From a virus: a DNA stretch of 34,696 nucleotides. Made by a program: the position numbers and the translations under genes. Every line of letters starts with the position of its first letter. Position 1 is the first letter of the stretch. The stretch is taken from IMG/VR virus record IMGVR_UViG_3300046002_003237, positions 1-34,696 of that record, one strand, 5' to 3'. Shown one piece after another: positions 1 through 6,986 of the stretch. The notes below the pieces were generated by a model, which worked only from the letters and a program-made list of their open reading frames with translations, did not search any database and was not told the origin of the DNA.

Positions 1-1202
1 TCTCGACTGATAAGCCCGAACGATTCCAGGGTCATCACGCGCCGCGTATGATGCTTGTTGTTGATGAGGCTAGTGGTATTGATGAGGCTATCTACGAAGC
101 TTCGGAGGGTTTCCTTACTGCGGACGAGGCGCGTGTCCTTCTGATTGGTAATCCGACGCGCCCGACGGGAACTTTTTATAAAGCCTTCCAGAAGGACTCT
201 GGTTGGTATCAGGTGCATATGAGTGCGTTTGATGCGCCAGCGTTCACGGGTGAGAAGGTGTCCGAGGCGGCGCAGAAGGCTCTGATTACTCAAGAATGGG
301 TGCAGGACGCGAAGCAACAGTGGGGTGAGGAGTCTGCTGCGTACAAGATTCGCGTCATGGGCGAGTTTTGTGAGACTACTGGTCGCCAATTCTTCCAATT
401 TTTAGACAAATTAGAGCCGGTTGCGCCTAAGAAGCGTGGCTTTGTGCGGGGAATGCCTGTCCCTGGGGGGCGTATCGAGTTCTATGAGGACTCTAGAGGC
501 GGAATGCGCTTGTGGGAGACGCCCAAGGCCGGCGAACGCTACATTATTTTTGCTGATGTTGCCGGATCGGTGAGTTTTGACGAGTATGAGCGTCGAGAAT
601 CCCGAATTGGCACTGGTGCCGGCTCGGATTACAGCGTCGCGCAAGTGTTGCGGCGTGATAATGGTCACCAGGTCGCTGAGATTCGTTATCGCGCTGATGT
701 TGACGAGTTCGCAGACGACTTGGCGCGCCTTGGCCGCTTGTATAACGATGCGATCATCGCTATCGAACGGAACGGGCCGGGAACGGCTGTCCTTACTCAG
801 CTGAAGAACACGATGGGGTATCCGCATATCTGGCGACCCCATAATCCGATTGGTGTGAAGGCGAAGTACGAGCAGACGCTTGGTTGGAACACGACGAGTG
901 CGACTCGACCATTGATGCTGGCGGCTTTGCAAGCTGCGATTCGTGACGAGCCTGAGCGTTTGAAGAGTGATCTTCTTCGTGATGAGATTCGCACGTTTGT
1001 TTTTAGGGATCGGAATGGTAAGGAGCCGCGCCCCGAGGCGGACGAGGGTTGTCACGACGACTTGGTGATGGCTATGGGTGGTGCGCAAGCGGTGTGGCAG
1101 CAAGAGTGTACGACTCCTATTCGGCTTGCTGAGCGTAAGAAGCCTGAGCCGCAGCCGAATCTTCAGAAGCGTGCGCCACGATTTGTAGTTGGTCGCGGCT
1201 GA
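1..1202 (+). CDS. terL: Terminase large subunit, 3' part (5' end outside window)
   Basis: This is the DNA-packaging motor ATPase/nuclease of the phage. The reading frame is open from base 3, upstream of the first ATG at 48, so the gene is cut by the window edge rather than starting at 48. What remains begins near the Walker B strand (LVVDEASG, where DE would activate ATP hydrolysis), followed by the IGNPT coupling motif. The C-terminal RNase H-like nuclease follows, with likely metal-binding residues in FADVAG, AIERNGPG and HDDLVMAMG. The phrase GWNTTSATRPLML is typical of these C-termini. It ends at TGA 1200-1202 and is followed at once by a hairpin with a T run. The Walker A part must lie upstream of the window. 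Family assignment is confident. Confidence 0.95.
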   Translation, partial: STDKPERFQGHHAPRMMLVVDEASGIDEAIYEASEGFLTADEARVLLIGNPTRPTGTFYKAFQKDSGWYQVHMSAFDAPAFTGEKVSEAAQKALITQEWVQDAKQQWGEESAAYKIRVMGEFCETTGRQFFQFLDKLEPVAPKKRGFVRGMPVPGGRIEFYEDSRGGMRLWETPKAGERYIIFADVAGSVSFDEYERRESRIGTGAGSDYSVAQVLRRDNGHQVAEIRYRADVDEFADDLARLGRLYNDAIIAIERNGPGTAVLTQLKNTMGYPHIWRPHNPIGVKAKYEQTLGWNTTSATRPLMLAALQAAIRDEPERLKSDLLRDEIRTFVFRDRNGKEPRPEADEGCHDDLVMAMGGAQAVWQQECTTPIRLAERKKPEPQPNLQKRAPRFVVGRG

Positions 1203-1203
1203 T

Positions 1204-1227
1204 CACAAGTTGCGGCTTGTGTTTTTT
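1204..1227 (+). terminator. Rho-independent terminator after terL
   Basis: CACAAG (1204-1209), loop TTGCGG, CTTGTG (1216-1221), then six T residues (1222-1227). A six-base-pair stem followed directly by a T run is a textbook intrinsic terminator, two bases after the terL stop. A related hairpin without a T run follows at 1237-1252. Confidence 0.75.
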
Positions 1228-1236
1228 GCTCTGATT

Positions 1237-1252
1237 ACAAGGTGCGACTTGT
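1237..1252 (+). repeat. Second copy of the 16-nt palindromic element
   Basis: ACAAG-GTGCGA-CTTGT repeats the core of the terminator hairpin (ACAAG-TTGCGG-CTTGT, 1205-1220) with two changed loop bases. The two copies are 32 bp apart. It has no T run, so it is not a terminator by itself. It could be a tandem operator-like site, a degenerate terminator copy or a packaging-related site. Confidence 0.55.
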
Positions 1253-1257
1253 TGGAT

Positions 1258-1314
1258 GCGGCTAGGAGAATCCGCGAGTGAGCGGGATGGGTTGGTATCT
1301 CCTAGCCGCTCGCG
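1258..1314 (+). other. Long inverted repeat with competing pairings
   Basis: GCGGCTAGGAGA (1258-1269) and TCTCCTAGCCGC (1298-1309) are perfect 12-bp inverted arms around a 28-nt loop. The loop holds CGCGAG (1273-1278), which can pair instead with CTCGCG (1309-1314). It also holds a small CCGC/GCGG hairpin. The element ends 13 bp before the -10 hexamer of the next gene. There is no T run. It may be an RNA switch, an operator or a DNA structure; the function is not known. Confidence 0.6.
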
Positions 1315-1326
1315 AACCGTAGCATG

Positions 1327-1338
1327 TATTATTCTCGC
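1327..1338 (+). promoter_or_regulatory. Leaderless-type promoter (TATTAT-N6-ATG)
   Basis: TATTAT at 1327-1332, then TCTCGC, then the ATG at 1339. With standard spacing the +1 base is the A of ATG. No -35 box and no Shine-Dalgarno is seen. Confidence 0.65.
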
Positions 1339-1668
1339 ATGAGCGAGTATAAGCCTAGCTCTGGAATGCAATCAGCAGCGCGCCGAGGACTAGACCTTGT
1401 TAAGGGTGGGCGTGCCGGCGGAGGCTTCGAGCCTGCTACGGCTACTCGCGCGCGGAAGATCGCCAGTGGCGCACCATTGTCGCGTGATCATGTTATGCGG
1501 ATGCACTCATTCTTTTCGCGTCACGCCGTTGATCGCAAGCCTAATTGGGGCGCGAAGGGTAAGGAGACTCCAGGGTATGTGGCGTGGCAGGCGTGGGGTG
1601 GGGATGCTGGTGCGGCGTGGGCTGCTCGGCAGGCTGCGAGCATTAAGCGTGTGGAGTCTGGTAAGTAG
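1339..1668 (+). CDS. Small phage protein with GL-x-L-(14-20)-ARARKIASG / WGG domain
   Basis: A 109-residue protein. It carries a domain often seen in phage head-region genes: a RGLDLVKGG start, a basic ARKIASG turn, SRDHVMRMHSFFSRH, and a C-terminal GYVAWQAWGGDAGAAWA. In other phages this module stands alone or is attached to head or prohead proteins; its function is not established. An ATG at 1324 is in frame, but the one at 1339 is chosen because TATTAT lies exactly 6 nt before it, as in the seven other leaderless-type genes here. It follows terL after a terminator, so it probably starts a new transcript. Confidence 0.8.
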   Translation: MSEYKPSSGMQSAARRGLDLVKGGRAGGGFEPATATRARKIASGAPLSRDHVMRMHSFFSRHAVDRKPNWGAKGKETPGYVAWQAWGGDAGAAWAARQAASIKRVESGK

Positions 1669-1670
1669 GG

Positions 1671-1682
1671 TATGATTCTCGT
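1671..1682 (+). promoter_or_regulatory. Leaderless-type promoter (TATGAT-N6-ATG)
   Basis: TATGAT at 1671-1676, then TCTCGT, then ATG at 1683. It lies within the 14-nt gap after the previous stop. No -35 box or Shine-Dalgarno. Confidence 0.7.
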
Positions 1683-1835
1683 ATGAGTGCAAAGTACGAG
1701 AAGCTTGTGAAGTCGTTGAGCGCGAAGGGTTCGCGTGATCCGAGGGCGCTGGCTGCGTATATTGGGCGGCGGAAGCTTGGTAAGGAAGAGTTTCAGCGTC
1801 GCGCTGCTGCTGGTCGTAAGAAGTCCGCAGAGTAA
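1683..1835 (+). CDS. 50-residue basic phage protein (KYEKLVKSL / RDPRALAAYIGRRKLG)
   Basis: Translation gives MSAKYEKLVKSLSAKG, then RDPRALAAYIGRRKLG, then a basic C-terminal tail ending in KKSAE. Small phage proteins with a 'RDPxALAAYIGRKKxG' core occur widely in structural regions; no role is known to me. It is short and strongly basic, consistent with nucleic acid or virion-internal binding (inference). The start is fixed by the -10 hexamer 6 nt upstream. Stop TAA at 1833-1835; the next promoter begins two bases later. Confidence 0.75.
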   Translation: MSAKYEKLVKSLSAKGSRDPRALAAYIGRRKLGKEEFQRRAAAGRKKSAE

Positions 1836-1837
1836 GG

Positions 1838-1849
1838 TATAGTTTTCGC
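1838..1849 (+). promoter_or_regulatory. Leaderless-type promoter (TATAGT-N6-ATG)
   Basis: TATAGT at 1838-1843, then TTTCGC, then ATG at 1850. The hexamer starts two bases after the previous stop codon. Confidence 0.7.
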
Positions 1850-2158
1850 ATGCCTGCTTTTGAGTCTGACCCTAGAGACAATAGTCGCCCGTTTGTACAC
1901 ACAAACGTAACTGGTGACGTTACAAAACAGAGTGCTATGAGTTCGATTGCCGAACAGGGCGTCAGCGGCGGGATGGGTGCGCTTGTTAAGACTCTTGCTA
2001 AAAAGGCAAAGGATAGGCGGTCAGCGATTAAGTATGCGCGCACTGGTGAGGCGGCGAAGAAGCGTGGCGAAATGGGATATAACCCGTCTGGCACGCAGGG
2101 CGCAAAGGGCACCGAGGCGAAGTATATGAATCCTCGCGTGGCTAAGCGAACTAAGTAA
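1850..2158 (+). CDS. Hypothetical basic protein, 102 aa
   Basis: No family recognised. The N-terminal third is polar (PAFESDPRDNSRPFVHTNVTG). The middle (SSIAEQGVSGGMGALVKTLAKKAKDRRSAIKYA) can form an amphipathic helix, and the tail is rich in Lys, Arg and Gly. It lies in the row of small genes between terminase and tail-tip genes, which suggests a virion-associated or assembly role. Its stop overlaps the next ATG by one base (TAATG), so the next gene is probably translated by coupling. Confidence 0.7.
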   Translation: MPAFESDPRDNSRPFVHTNVTGDVTKQSAMSSIAEQGVSGGMGALVKTLAKKAKDRRSAIKYARTGEAAKKRGEMGYNPSGTQGAKGTEAKYMNPRVAKRTK

Positions 2159-2442
2159 TGGACGCGCTTGACAAGCTCAAGAAGAAGAACGCTCCCCAAG
2201 TCAGCGTTGCCCTTATGCGCATGAAGCCCATGTCGCGCAAAGAAGCAGTAACAGACTCCATGTCGTATCGCGACGACGAAGGCAACATGGAAGAAAACAA
2301 GGAAATGTCGGAAGACAAAGAAGAGTATGGTTCCGAGTCTTGCCCCAAGTGCGCCGAGTATCAGATGCTAATCGGAGAAGCCATCACCATGTACATGCGA
2401 AACAAGGATAAGGAGGAAGCGCCAGACTCCGAGATGGAGTAG
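2158..2442 (+). CDS. Hypothetical acidic protein with CxxC, 94 aa
   Basis: Starts at the TAATG junction with the previous gene. It has a basic N-terminus (LDKLKKKN), then a highly acidic, Met-rich middle (DDEGNMEENKEMSEDKEE) and a single CPKC pair at about residues 62-65. One CxxC alone would need a partner to bind zinc. Codon choice differs from most neighbours, with more C-ending codons and fewer T-ending ones. No family recognised; probably a small structural or assembly protein by position. Confidence 0.7.
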   Translation: MDALDKLKKKNAPQVSVALMRMKPMSRKEAVTDSMSYRDDEGNMEENKEMSEDKEEYGSESCPKCAEYQMLIGEAITMYMRNKDKEEAPDSEME

Positions 2443-2446
2443 GTGC

Positions 2447-2458
2447 TACAATAATCGC
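2447..2458 (+). promoter_or_regulatory. Leaderless-type promoter (TACAAT-N6-ATG)
   Basis: TACAAT at 2447-2452, then AATCGC, then ATG at 2459. TG stands one base before the hexamer (TGcTACAAT), an extended -10 pattern. Confidence 0.7.
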
Positions 2459-2836
2459 ATGGCAGTAGATCCGAGCATGATGGGCGCACCTCCAATGATG
2501 CCGCCCGTACCAATGAGCGCACCCCCCGCACCCGGCGGCCCGATCCCTCCCGCAGTCGCGGCCCTTCCCGGCATGAGCCAGCTCGCGCAGGCGCAGACGA
2601 TGCAGATGATGGATCAGCAGCGTCAGATGGCGATGATGCAGGAAGAGATGCAGAAGCAGATGATGATGCTTATCTCTAGCCTGCCGACGCCGAATCCGGC
2701 TGGTGAGGCTGCTGTCTCGACTCCGATGAGTCCGATGATGAGTGGCGTTGGCGCTCCGCTTGGTGGCGCTTCGGCTCCGATGGGCGGCTCGATGATGGGG
2801 GGCGCACCGGACATGGGTGCGCCTGGTGCCTACTAA
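2459..2836 (+). CDS. Met/Pro/Gly-rich low-complexity protein, 125 aa
   Basis: About 24 of 125 residues are methionine, with many Pro, Gly, Ala and Gln. The layout is a Pro/Met-rich N-terminal segment (MMGAPPMMPPVPM), a central Gln/Met helix (QTMQMMDQQRQMAMMQEEMQKQMMML) and a Gly/Ser/Met C-terminal tail. The centre could form a coiled coil. No family recognised. Position between small head genes and the spike-base-like gene suggests a minor virion component. The 5' part is C-rich and the 3' part G/T-rich. Its end overlaps the start of the next gene. Confidence 0.7.
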   Translation: MAVDPSMMGAPPMMPPVPMSAPPAPGGPIPPAVAALPGMSQLAQAQTMQMMDQQRQMAMMQEEMQKQMMMLISSLPTPNPAGEAAVSTPMSPMMSGVGAPLGGASAPMGGSMMGGAPDMGAPGAY

Positions 2837-3104
2837 CAATTTTCAGCAGACTGATCCGGCGATCTTGTCGCCGTATACGCATGCTCATATTGTGACTCCG
2901 AGCAATACGGAGGATCTTGATGAGGTTACTCGCGGGTTGTACGCAAGTAAGGGTGCGTCTTCGCATTGTGACGTAAGCGTGATCCTAATAGGTGATACTG
3001 ATCCGGTTACGCTTGTGTTGGCGCGTGGCGAAATTGTTCCGATGCGAGTAAAGCGCGTACGTGTAACAAATACTGACGCGACAAACATCGTTGCCCTTTA
3101 CTGA
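2826..3104 (+). CDS. Spike base protein, Rcc01079-like
   Basis: The protein runs PTNNFQQTDPAILSP, HIVTPSNTEDLDEVTRGLYA, DVSVILIGDTDPVTLVL, then GEIVPMRVKRVRVTNTDATNIVALY. The order 'VTPSDT-DL-TRALY...G-tilPVrVkrV-TGTTATnIvAL' is the signature of the short spike-base family known from gene transfer agents and many phages, where it helps attach a host-contacting spike. The start is GTG 2826 (92 aa) or GTG 2817 (95 aa), both overlapping the upstream gene; neither has a clear Shine-Dalgarno. It is followed by a collar-domain protein, consistent with a tail-tip role. Confidence 0.75.
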   Translation: MPTNNFQQTDPAILSPYTHAHIVTPSNTEDLDEVTRGLYASKGASSHCDVSVILIGDTDPVTLVLARGEIVPMRVKRVRVTNTDATNIVALY

Positions 3105-3116
3105 TAGACTAGACAC
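3105..3116 (+). promoter_or_regulatory. Leaderless-type promoter (TAGACT-N6-ATG)
   Basis: TAGACT at 3105-3110, immediately after the TGA of the previous gene, then AGACAC, then ATG at 3117. TG lies one base upstream (TGaTAGACT). Confidence 0.7.
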
Positions 3117-3746
3117 ATGCCGTTTACCACGCCTGCGACAGTCTCGCCAGGAGACAAGTATAACGCTTCTGCGCATAACATTATTGTTGGCGACCTTACT
3201 GATCTTGACACGCGCCTAACAGCCGCAGCCGCGTACACCGTTCCCGCCGGCTCTCTCACTTCTTACGTTGGAGCTGCTGCTCCTTCTGGGTGGCTATTGT
3301 GTGACGGTAGTCAGGTTTCTCAGTCAACGTATAGTGCGCTTTATGCGATCATTGGGGCTAACAAGTTTGGCACTGATACGGGTGGAAACTTTTTTCTTCC
3401 CGATCTTCGCGGCCGGGTTCCTGTTGGGCTTGGTACGAATGCTGATGTTGATGTTATTGGTGATAATGATGGAGCAGCGTTGGCTAATCGTTCGCCTAAG
3501 CATCAGCACACTGTTTACGATCCGGGTCATTCGCATACTGTTACTGGCTTGACTTCAAATACTCAGTCGCCTCCCGATGGTGCTGTAACTTTGACTGGTT
3601 TTGGAGGTAGTTCGTTTTATGCTAACGCTCATACGGTCACAACAAATGCAACTGGCGTTAAGGTTAACCCCCAGAACACGGCTACTTCTACTAGCCCGGT
3701 TGACGCTCCTTCCTTCTTGACCCTCAACTTCATCATCAAAACTTAA
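3117..3746 (+). CDS. Phage tail collar domain protein
   Basis: A 209-residue tail-fibre or tail-tip protein. The N-terminus (FTTPATVSPGDKYNASAHNIIVGDL) is a typical attachment segment. A tail collar domain follows at about residues 45-105, with PSGWLLCDG and LPDLRGRVPVG as its two ends. The C-terminal half is rich in Ser, Thr, Gly and His, including KHQHT and GHSHT, like trimeric receptor-binding tips with metal-coordinating histidines. It ends LNFIIKT, matching NYIIKT at the end of the second collar protein at 13554. It is probably involved in host recognition. The next gene starts directly after its TAA. Confidence 0.85.
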   Translation: MPFTTPATVSPGDKYNASAHNIIVGDLTDLDTRLTAAAAYTVPAGSLTSYVGAAAPSGWLLCDGSQVSQSTYSALYAIIGANKFGTDTGGNFFLPDLRGRVPVGLGTNADVDVIGDNDGAALANRSPKHQHTVYDPGHSHTVTGLTSNTQSPPDGAVTLTGFGGSSFYANAHTVTTNATGVKVNPQNTATSTSPVDAPSFLTLNFIIKT

Positions 3747-4256
3747 ATGCCATATACCCGACCCTACTCTGGTGGTTTCCAAGACTTTCCGAATACGGGA
3801 ACGCCAATCAATGCGCTTGCGCTGAACACAATTGACCTTGGCGTAAAAACAGTTAGCGACACCGTAGACGCTCTTGGTTCGTGGACAGCGTACGTCCCGG
3901 CTCTGACTAATACGACTGCGCCTATTACGGTAGCTCGCTACTCAAAGACTGGCAAGACAGTCCACTTTTATGTCCAGTTGACGCTAACTGGTGCGCAGGT
4001 AACTGGGCTTGTTGGGATTGCGCTTCCTCCGTTTGCGATGCTTAGCACTAGCTCTGGCACGTTTGAAGTAAAACTGATTGACGCGGGAGTTGTATACGCT
4101 GGCGTTGGAGTTGCCGGAACGACGGCTAGGGTTGATTGTTACGCTCTTAACGCCGCTGGTACATACGCCGTAGTTACAGCAACAAGCAGTACCGTCCCGG
4201 TTACGTGGGCAACTACAGACCAGATCATTGTAAGCGGAACATACGAGTCCGCATAA
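3747..4256 (+). CDS. Putative tail fibre-associated protein, 169 aa
   Basis: No named family recognised. It starts with no gap after the collar protein and has a similar opening (PYTRPYSGGFQDFPNTGTPINALALNTIDLGVK). The rest is a beta-rich run of Thr, Val, Gly and Ala, including TVARYSKTGKTVHFYVQLTLTG, which resembles beta-sandwich modules of phage fibres. No signal peptide or membrane segment. A role as fibre accessory or receptor-binding partner is an inference from position and composition. Its stop overlaps the portal ATG by one base (TAATG). Confidence 0.75.
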   Translation: MPYTRPYSGGFQDFPNTGTPINALALNTIDLGVKTVSDTVDALGSWTAYVPALTNTTAPITVARYSKTGKTVHFYVQLTLTGAQVTGLVGIALPPFAMLSTSSGTFEVKLIDAGVVYAGVGVAGTTARVDCYALNAAGTYAVVTATSSTVPVTWATTDQIIVSGTYESA

Positions 4257-5959
4257 TGATCGAGTCTACCGACCAGAAGAAACTCCTAGACCGATTCCAA
4301 AAGTGCTGGGGCTACTCTGACCAGAAGCACCGCGCCAATCGAGAGTTCTACAAGAAGTGCGACGATGGTTACAACGCAATCATCAAGCCATCCAACTCTG
4401 AGTGGCAGAGTGACCTGCACCCGCCGTACGCGCTTCAGATCATTGACGTTATCGAGTCGAACATTGTTGATGATGAGCCTGACGTTCGCGTCATCCCCGC
4501 ACAACCCGACTACTCCGAAGGCGCTGACCTTCTCACGAACATTCTGAAGCAGCAGCGTTACAAGGATAACTTTGCTGAGAAGTACGCACTCTTCGTCAAG
4601 CAGTCCCTCATTCGGGGCATTAGCATTGCGAAGATTCCGTGGCTAGAAGAGTGGCGGAAAGTCCCCACTCCGAACTACAAGCCTGATCCGCTCGGGATGC
4701 GCGAGCCGTACCAGACCGTTCCGTACCGGCAGCAGCCAGGCTTCGTCAACGTAGACGCTAATCATTTCCTCTGGGACGCAAACGCTACCAGTCTTGACGA
4801 TGCCGAGTACGTCTTCTTCCGTACGTACGAGTCGAAGCGCAGCCTAGAAGCCGCCGGCGTCTACGACAACCTAGAGAAGATCGTCGAGCTAACAACGACA
4901 ACTACTGAAGATAAAGAGCGGCGCAATCGTGTCGAAGTTGTTGAGTGGTGGTGGCGCGACGGCAACATGATGCGCCTTACCGTTGTTGCGAACCGGAACA
5001 CGATCATTCGTGATTGTGCCTCTCCCTTCTGGCACGGCCAGTTCCCCTTTGTCGTCGCGAACATCATGCCGACACCATTCGCGTTCCGCGGCAAGAGCAT
5101 CGTTGAGATCATCAGTGACCTTCAGATCGCCCTCTGGGAGCTACAGAATCAGCGCATTGACAACTCAAAGTTCATGGCGAACGCGGCTATGTTTGTTGAT
5201 CCGAACACTGAGCAGCAGGACATTCGCCTCTACCCTGGCGCTGTCATTCCGCTTCGTCCTGATCAGGTGCAGGCGTGGGTGCCGAACATCTCGATTCTTC
5301 AGCCGAGCGTGCAGGCCGAGGAGATGCTGAAGGGTGATCTTCAGAACATCACGGGCGCGGTTGGCTACTTGAGTGGCGCGTCTAATACTCAGATTGATCA
5401 GACGACAGCAACAGGCATTTCGGTCATTAGTAATATGGCTGCTAAGCGCATCATTCGGATGAAGCAGCAGATCATGTATGCGATGCGACGCTGCGGCGAG
5501 CAGCAGGTCGCGTTGAATCAGCAGCTCCTTCCCGGCCCTATTGCTGTCAGGATTGATCGTGATTCTGATGCTGAGTGGAAAGTCGTTACGCCTACTGATA
5601 TTCAAGGCCAGTACGATTTCCGCGTCGAGGATGCGAATGAGAGCCTTATGCGGCAGGAGCGTCGCGCTGAGGCTCTCGCGTTTGCGAATTGGTTTGGACA
5701 GAATTATGCTCTCCTTACCCAGAGTGGCGTCACTCCTAATATGCGTCGAGTCGCTGAGGATGTTATTCAAGCGTTTGACGAAGATCCGAAAGAGTATCTT
5801 GGAGATGCCGAACAGGTGCAGAACCCGCCTTTGGTCGGAGGGCCGGGTCAGTCACAGCCGGAACCGACAACCCCAATGGGCGTAGCGCCTGGAATGCCGA
5901 GCATTCCGCCGGAAATCCTTGCTGCGCTCGGGGCCGGTTCCGGCCTAAACAATCAGTAA
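4256..5959 (+). CDS. Portal protein
   Basis: A 567-residue protein that should form the dodecameric DNA gateway at the capsid vertex. The N-terminal helical region (LLDRFQKCWGYSDQKHRANREFYKKCDDGYN) leads to the sequence IDVIESNIVDDEPDVRVIPAQP, typical of podovirus-like portals that bind peripheral DNA-translocation partners. The central part includes IADLQ-like SDLQIALWELQNQRIDNSKFMAN and GAVIPLRPDQVQAWVPN, and a later ATGISVISNMAAKRI stem region. The C-terminus is Pro/Gly-rich. The frame is open upstream to 4205, but the ATG at 4256 fits the TAATG junction and the family's N-terminus. It sits after the tail-tip genes rather than directly after terminase, which is unusual. Confidence 0.88.
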   Translation: MIESTDQKKLLDRFQKCWGYSDQKHRANREFYKKCDDGYNAIIKPSNSEWQSDLHPPYALQIIDVIESNIVDDEPDVRVIPAQPDYSEGADLLTNILKQQRYKDNFAEKYALFVKQSLIRGISIAKIPWLEEWRKVPTPNYKPDPLGMREPYQTVPYRQQPGFVNVDANHFLWDANATSLDDAEYVFFRTYESKRSLEAAGVYDNLEKIVELTTTTTEDKERRNRVEVVEWWWRDGNMMRLTVVANRNTIIRDCASPFWHGQFPFVVANIMPTPFAFRGKSIVEIISDLQIALWELQNQRIDNSKFMANAAMFVDPNTEQQDIRLYPGAVIPLRPDQVQAWVPNISILQPSVQAEEMLKGDLQNITGAVGYLSGASNTQIDQTTATGISVISNMAAKRIIRMKQQIMYAMRRCGEQQVALNQQLLPGPIAVRIDRDSDAEWKVVTPTDIQGQYDFRVEDANESLMRQERRAEALAFANWFGQNYALLTQSGVTPNMRRVAEDVIQAFDEDPKEYLGDAEQVQNPPLVGGPGQSQPEPTTPMGVAPGMPSIPPEILAALGAGSGLNNQ

Positions 5960-5985
5960 TTCTGACCATCCGACTGGAGGACTAG

Positions 5986-6897
5986 ATGAGTACGAACGAT
6001 ACGACCGAAATCGTTGACGAGATTGATCCGATTGCAAACGCGATCATGCATGGCGGCTCTGGGCATGATGCGCCGGAAAGCGGTGCGGATTTTGCACCGG
6101 AAAGCGGTGCAGACGTTGAGGAGGCTCCCGAAGAGCTGATCCTTGGCAAGTTCAAGAGTCCCGATGATGTTCTTGAGGCGTATAAGAATCTTGAGGCGTA
6201 CAACACGCAGCAGAATCAGCGCCTGTCCGAGCTAGAGGCTCTGTTGTCTGCGGATGATGAGGAAGAGTACGAGGCTCCGCGTCCGTGGGGTGTTCAGTTT
6301 AATGGCGAGCCGGATAATGAGGAGCAGCTTGTTGGTTGGGCTGAGCGTGATCCGGGTCAGGCTGCGCAGTGGGCGATTGCGAATGCTGATCGCGTTCCGA
6401 AGGAAACTGTTGATGGTCTTTGGGAGCATTGGTTTGAGCGTAAGCCGACTGAGGCGATGGCGTGGTATACGCAGCAGCAGACGCAGCATGTTACGCAGCA
6501 GTACGAGCAGGAACTCGCTTCGTTGCGTGAGCAGGTCGCTCCGTTGCGTGACGCGCAGACTCAGAACATGTTCGAGGGCGCGCTCGGGTCGCTAGAGGCT
6601 CAGATCCCTGATCTTGCCGAGTATTCGGAGAAGATCCAGGCGTACGTTGATAATATTCCTGTCGATCAGCTTCATCTTGCGTTCTTCCCGAATGGGATGG
6701 ATACGCCGGAGAAGGTGCAGGAAGGCGTTCGTAGTTTGTATGCGATTGTGCGGATGCGTGAGCAGCCGATGCAGGCGCAGCAGCAGGTTCAGCAGCAGAT
6801 GCAGCAGAATGCGTTTACGCAGTCGCGGCAGGGCATTGTTGATACTAATGCAACCGATTATGATGCTAAGATCAATGACGCTATCTTGAACGCTTGA
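5986..6897 (+). CDS. Putative scaffolding protein
   Basis: A 303-residue acidic, Gln- and Glu-rich protein directly between portal and major capsid genes, the usual place for a scaffold. GGAGG lies 6 nt before the ATG. The N-terminal 50 residues are acidic and contain two copies of an eight-residue unit (APESGADF, APESGADV). The next part (LGKFKSPDDVLEAYKNLEAYN) is a motif common in phage scaffolds and related minor head proteins. The remainder is helical, with coiled-coil potential (QQQTQHVTQQYEQELASLR) and a Gln-rich stretch (MQAQQQVQQQMQQN). No protease motif is visible, so the scaffold may exit intact. Confidence 0.8.
   Translation: MSTNDTTEIVDEIDPIANAIMHGGSGHDAPESGADFAPESGADVEEAPEELILGKFKSPDDVLEAYKNLEAYNTQQNQRLSELEALLSADDEEEYEAPRPWGVQFNGEPDNEEQLVGWAERDPGQAAQWAIANADRVPKETVDGLWEHWFERKPTEAMAWYTQQQTQHVTQQYEQELASLREQVAPLRDAQTQNMFEGALGSLEAQIPDLAEYSEKIQAYVDNIPVDQLHLAFFPNGMDTPEKVQEGVRSLYAIVRMREQPMQAQQQVQQQMQQNAFTQSRQGIVDTNATDYDAKINDAILNA
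6070..6113 (+). repeat. Tandem 24-nt duplication in the scaffold gene
   Basis: Two near-identical 20-nt blocks (6070-6089 and 6094-6113) with a 24-nt period encode APESGAD twice. They differ at two third codon positions, so the duplication is in frame and has begun to diverge. Confidence 0.7.
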
Positions 6898-6986
6898 TAG
6901 TGACCGACCAACCCGTGGCCCAACCCGACCGTTGGACAACCGCAAATCATCTCACACCTACTAGTCAGAAAGGCTAGGACAACCAA

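Noticed and set aside
1258-1309. Inverted repeat as a tRNA gene
   Set aside because: Total length is 52 nt with a 12-bp outer stem, and no T loop or anticodon arm.
6920-6935. CCAAC/GTTGG hairpin before the capsid gene as a terminator
   Set aside because: Only five base pairs and no T run.
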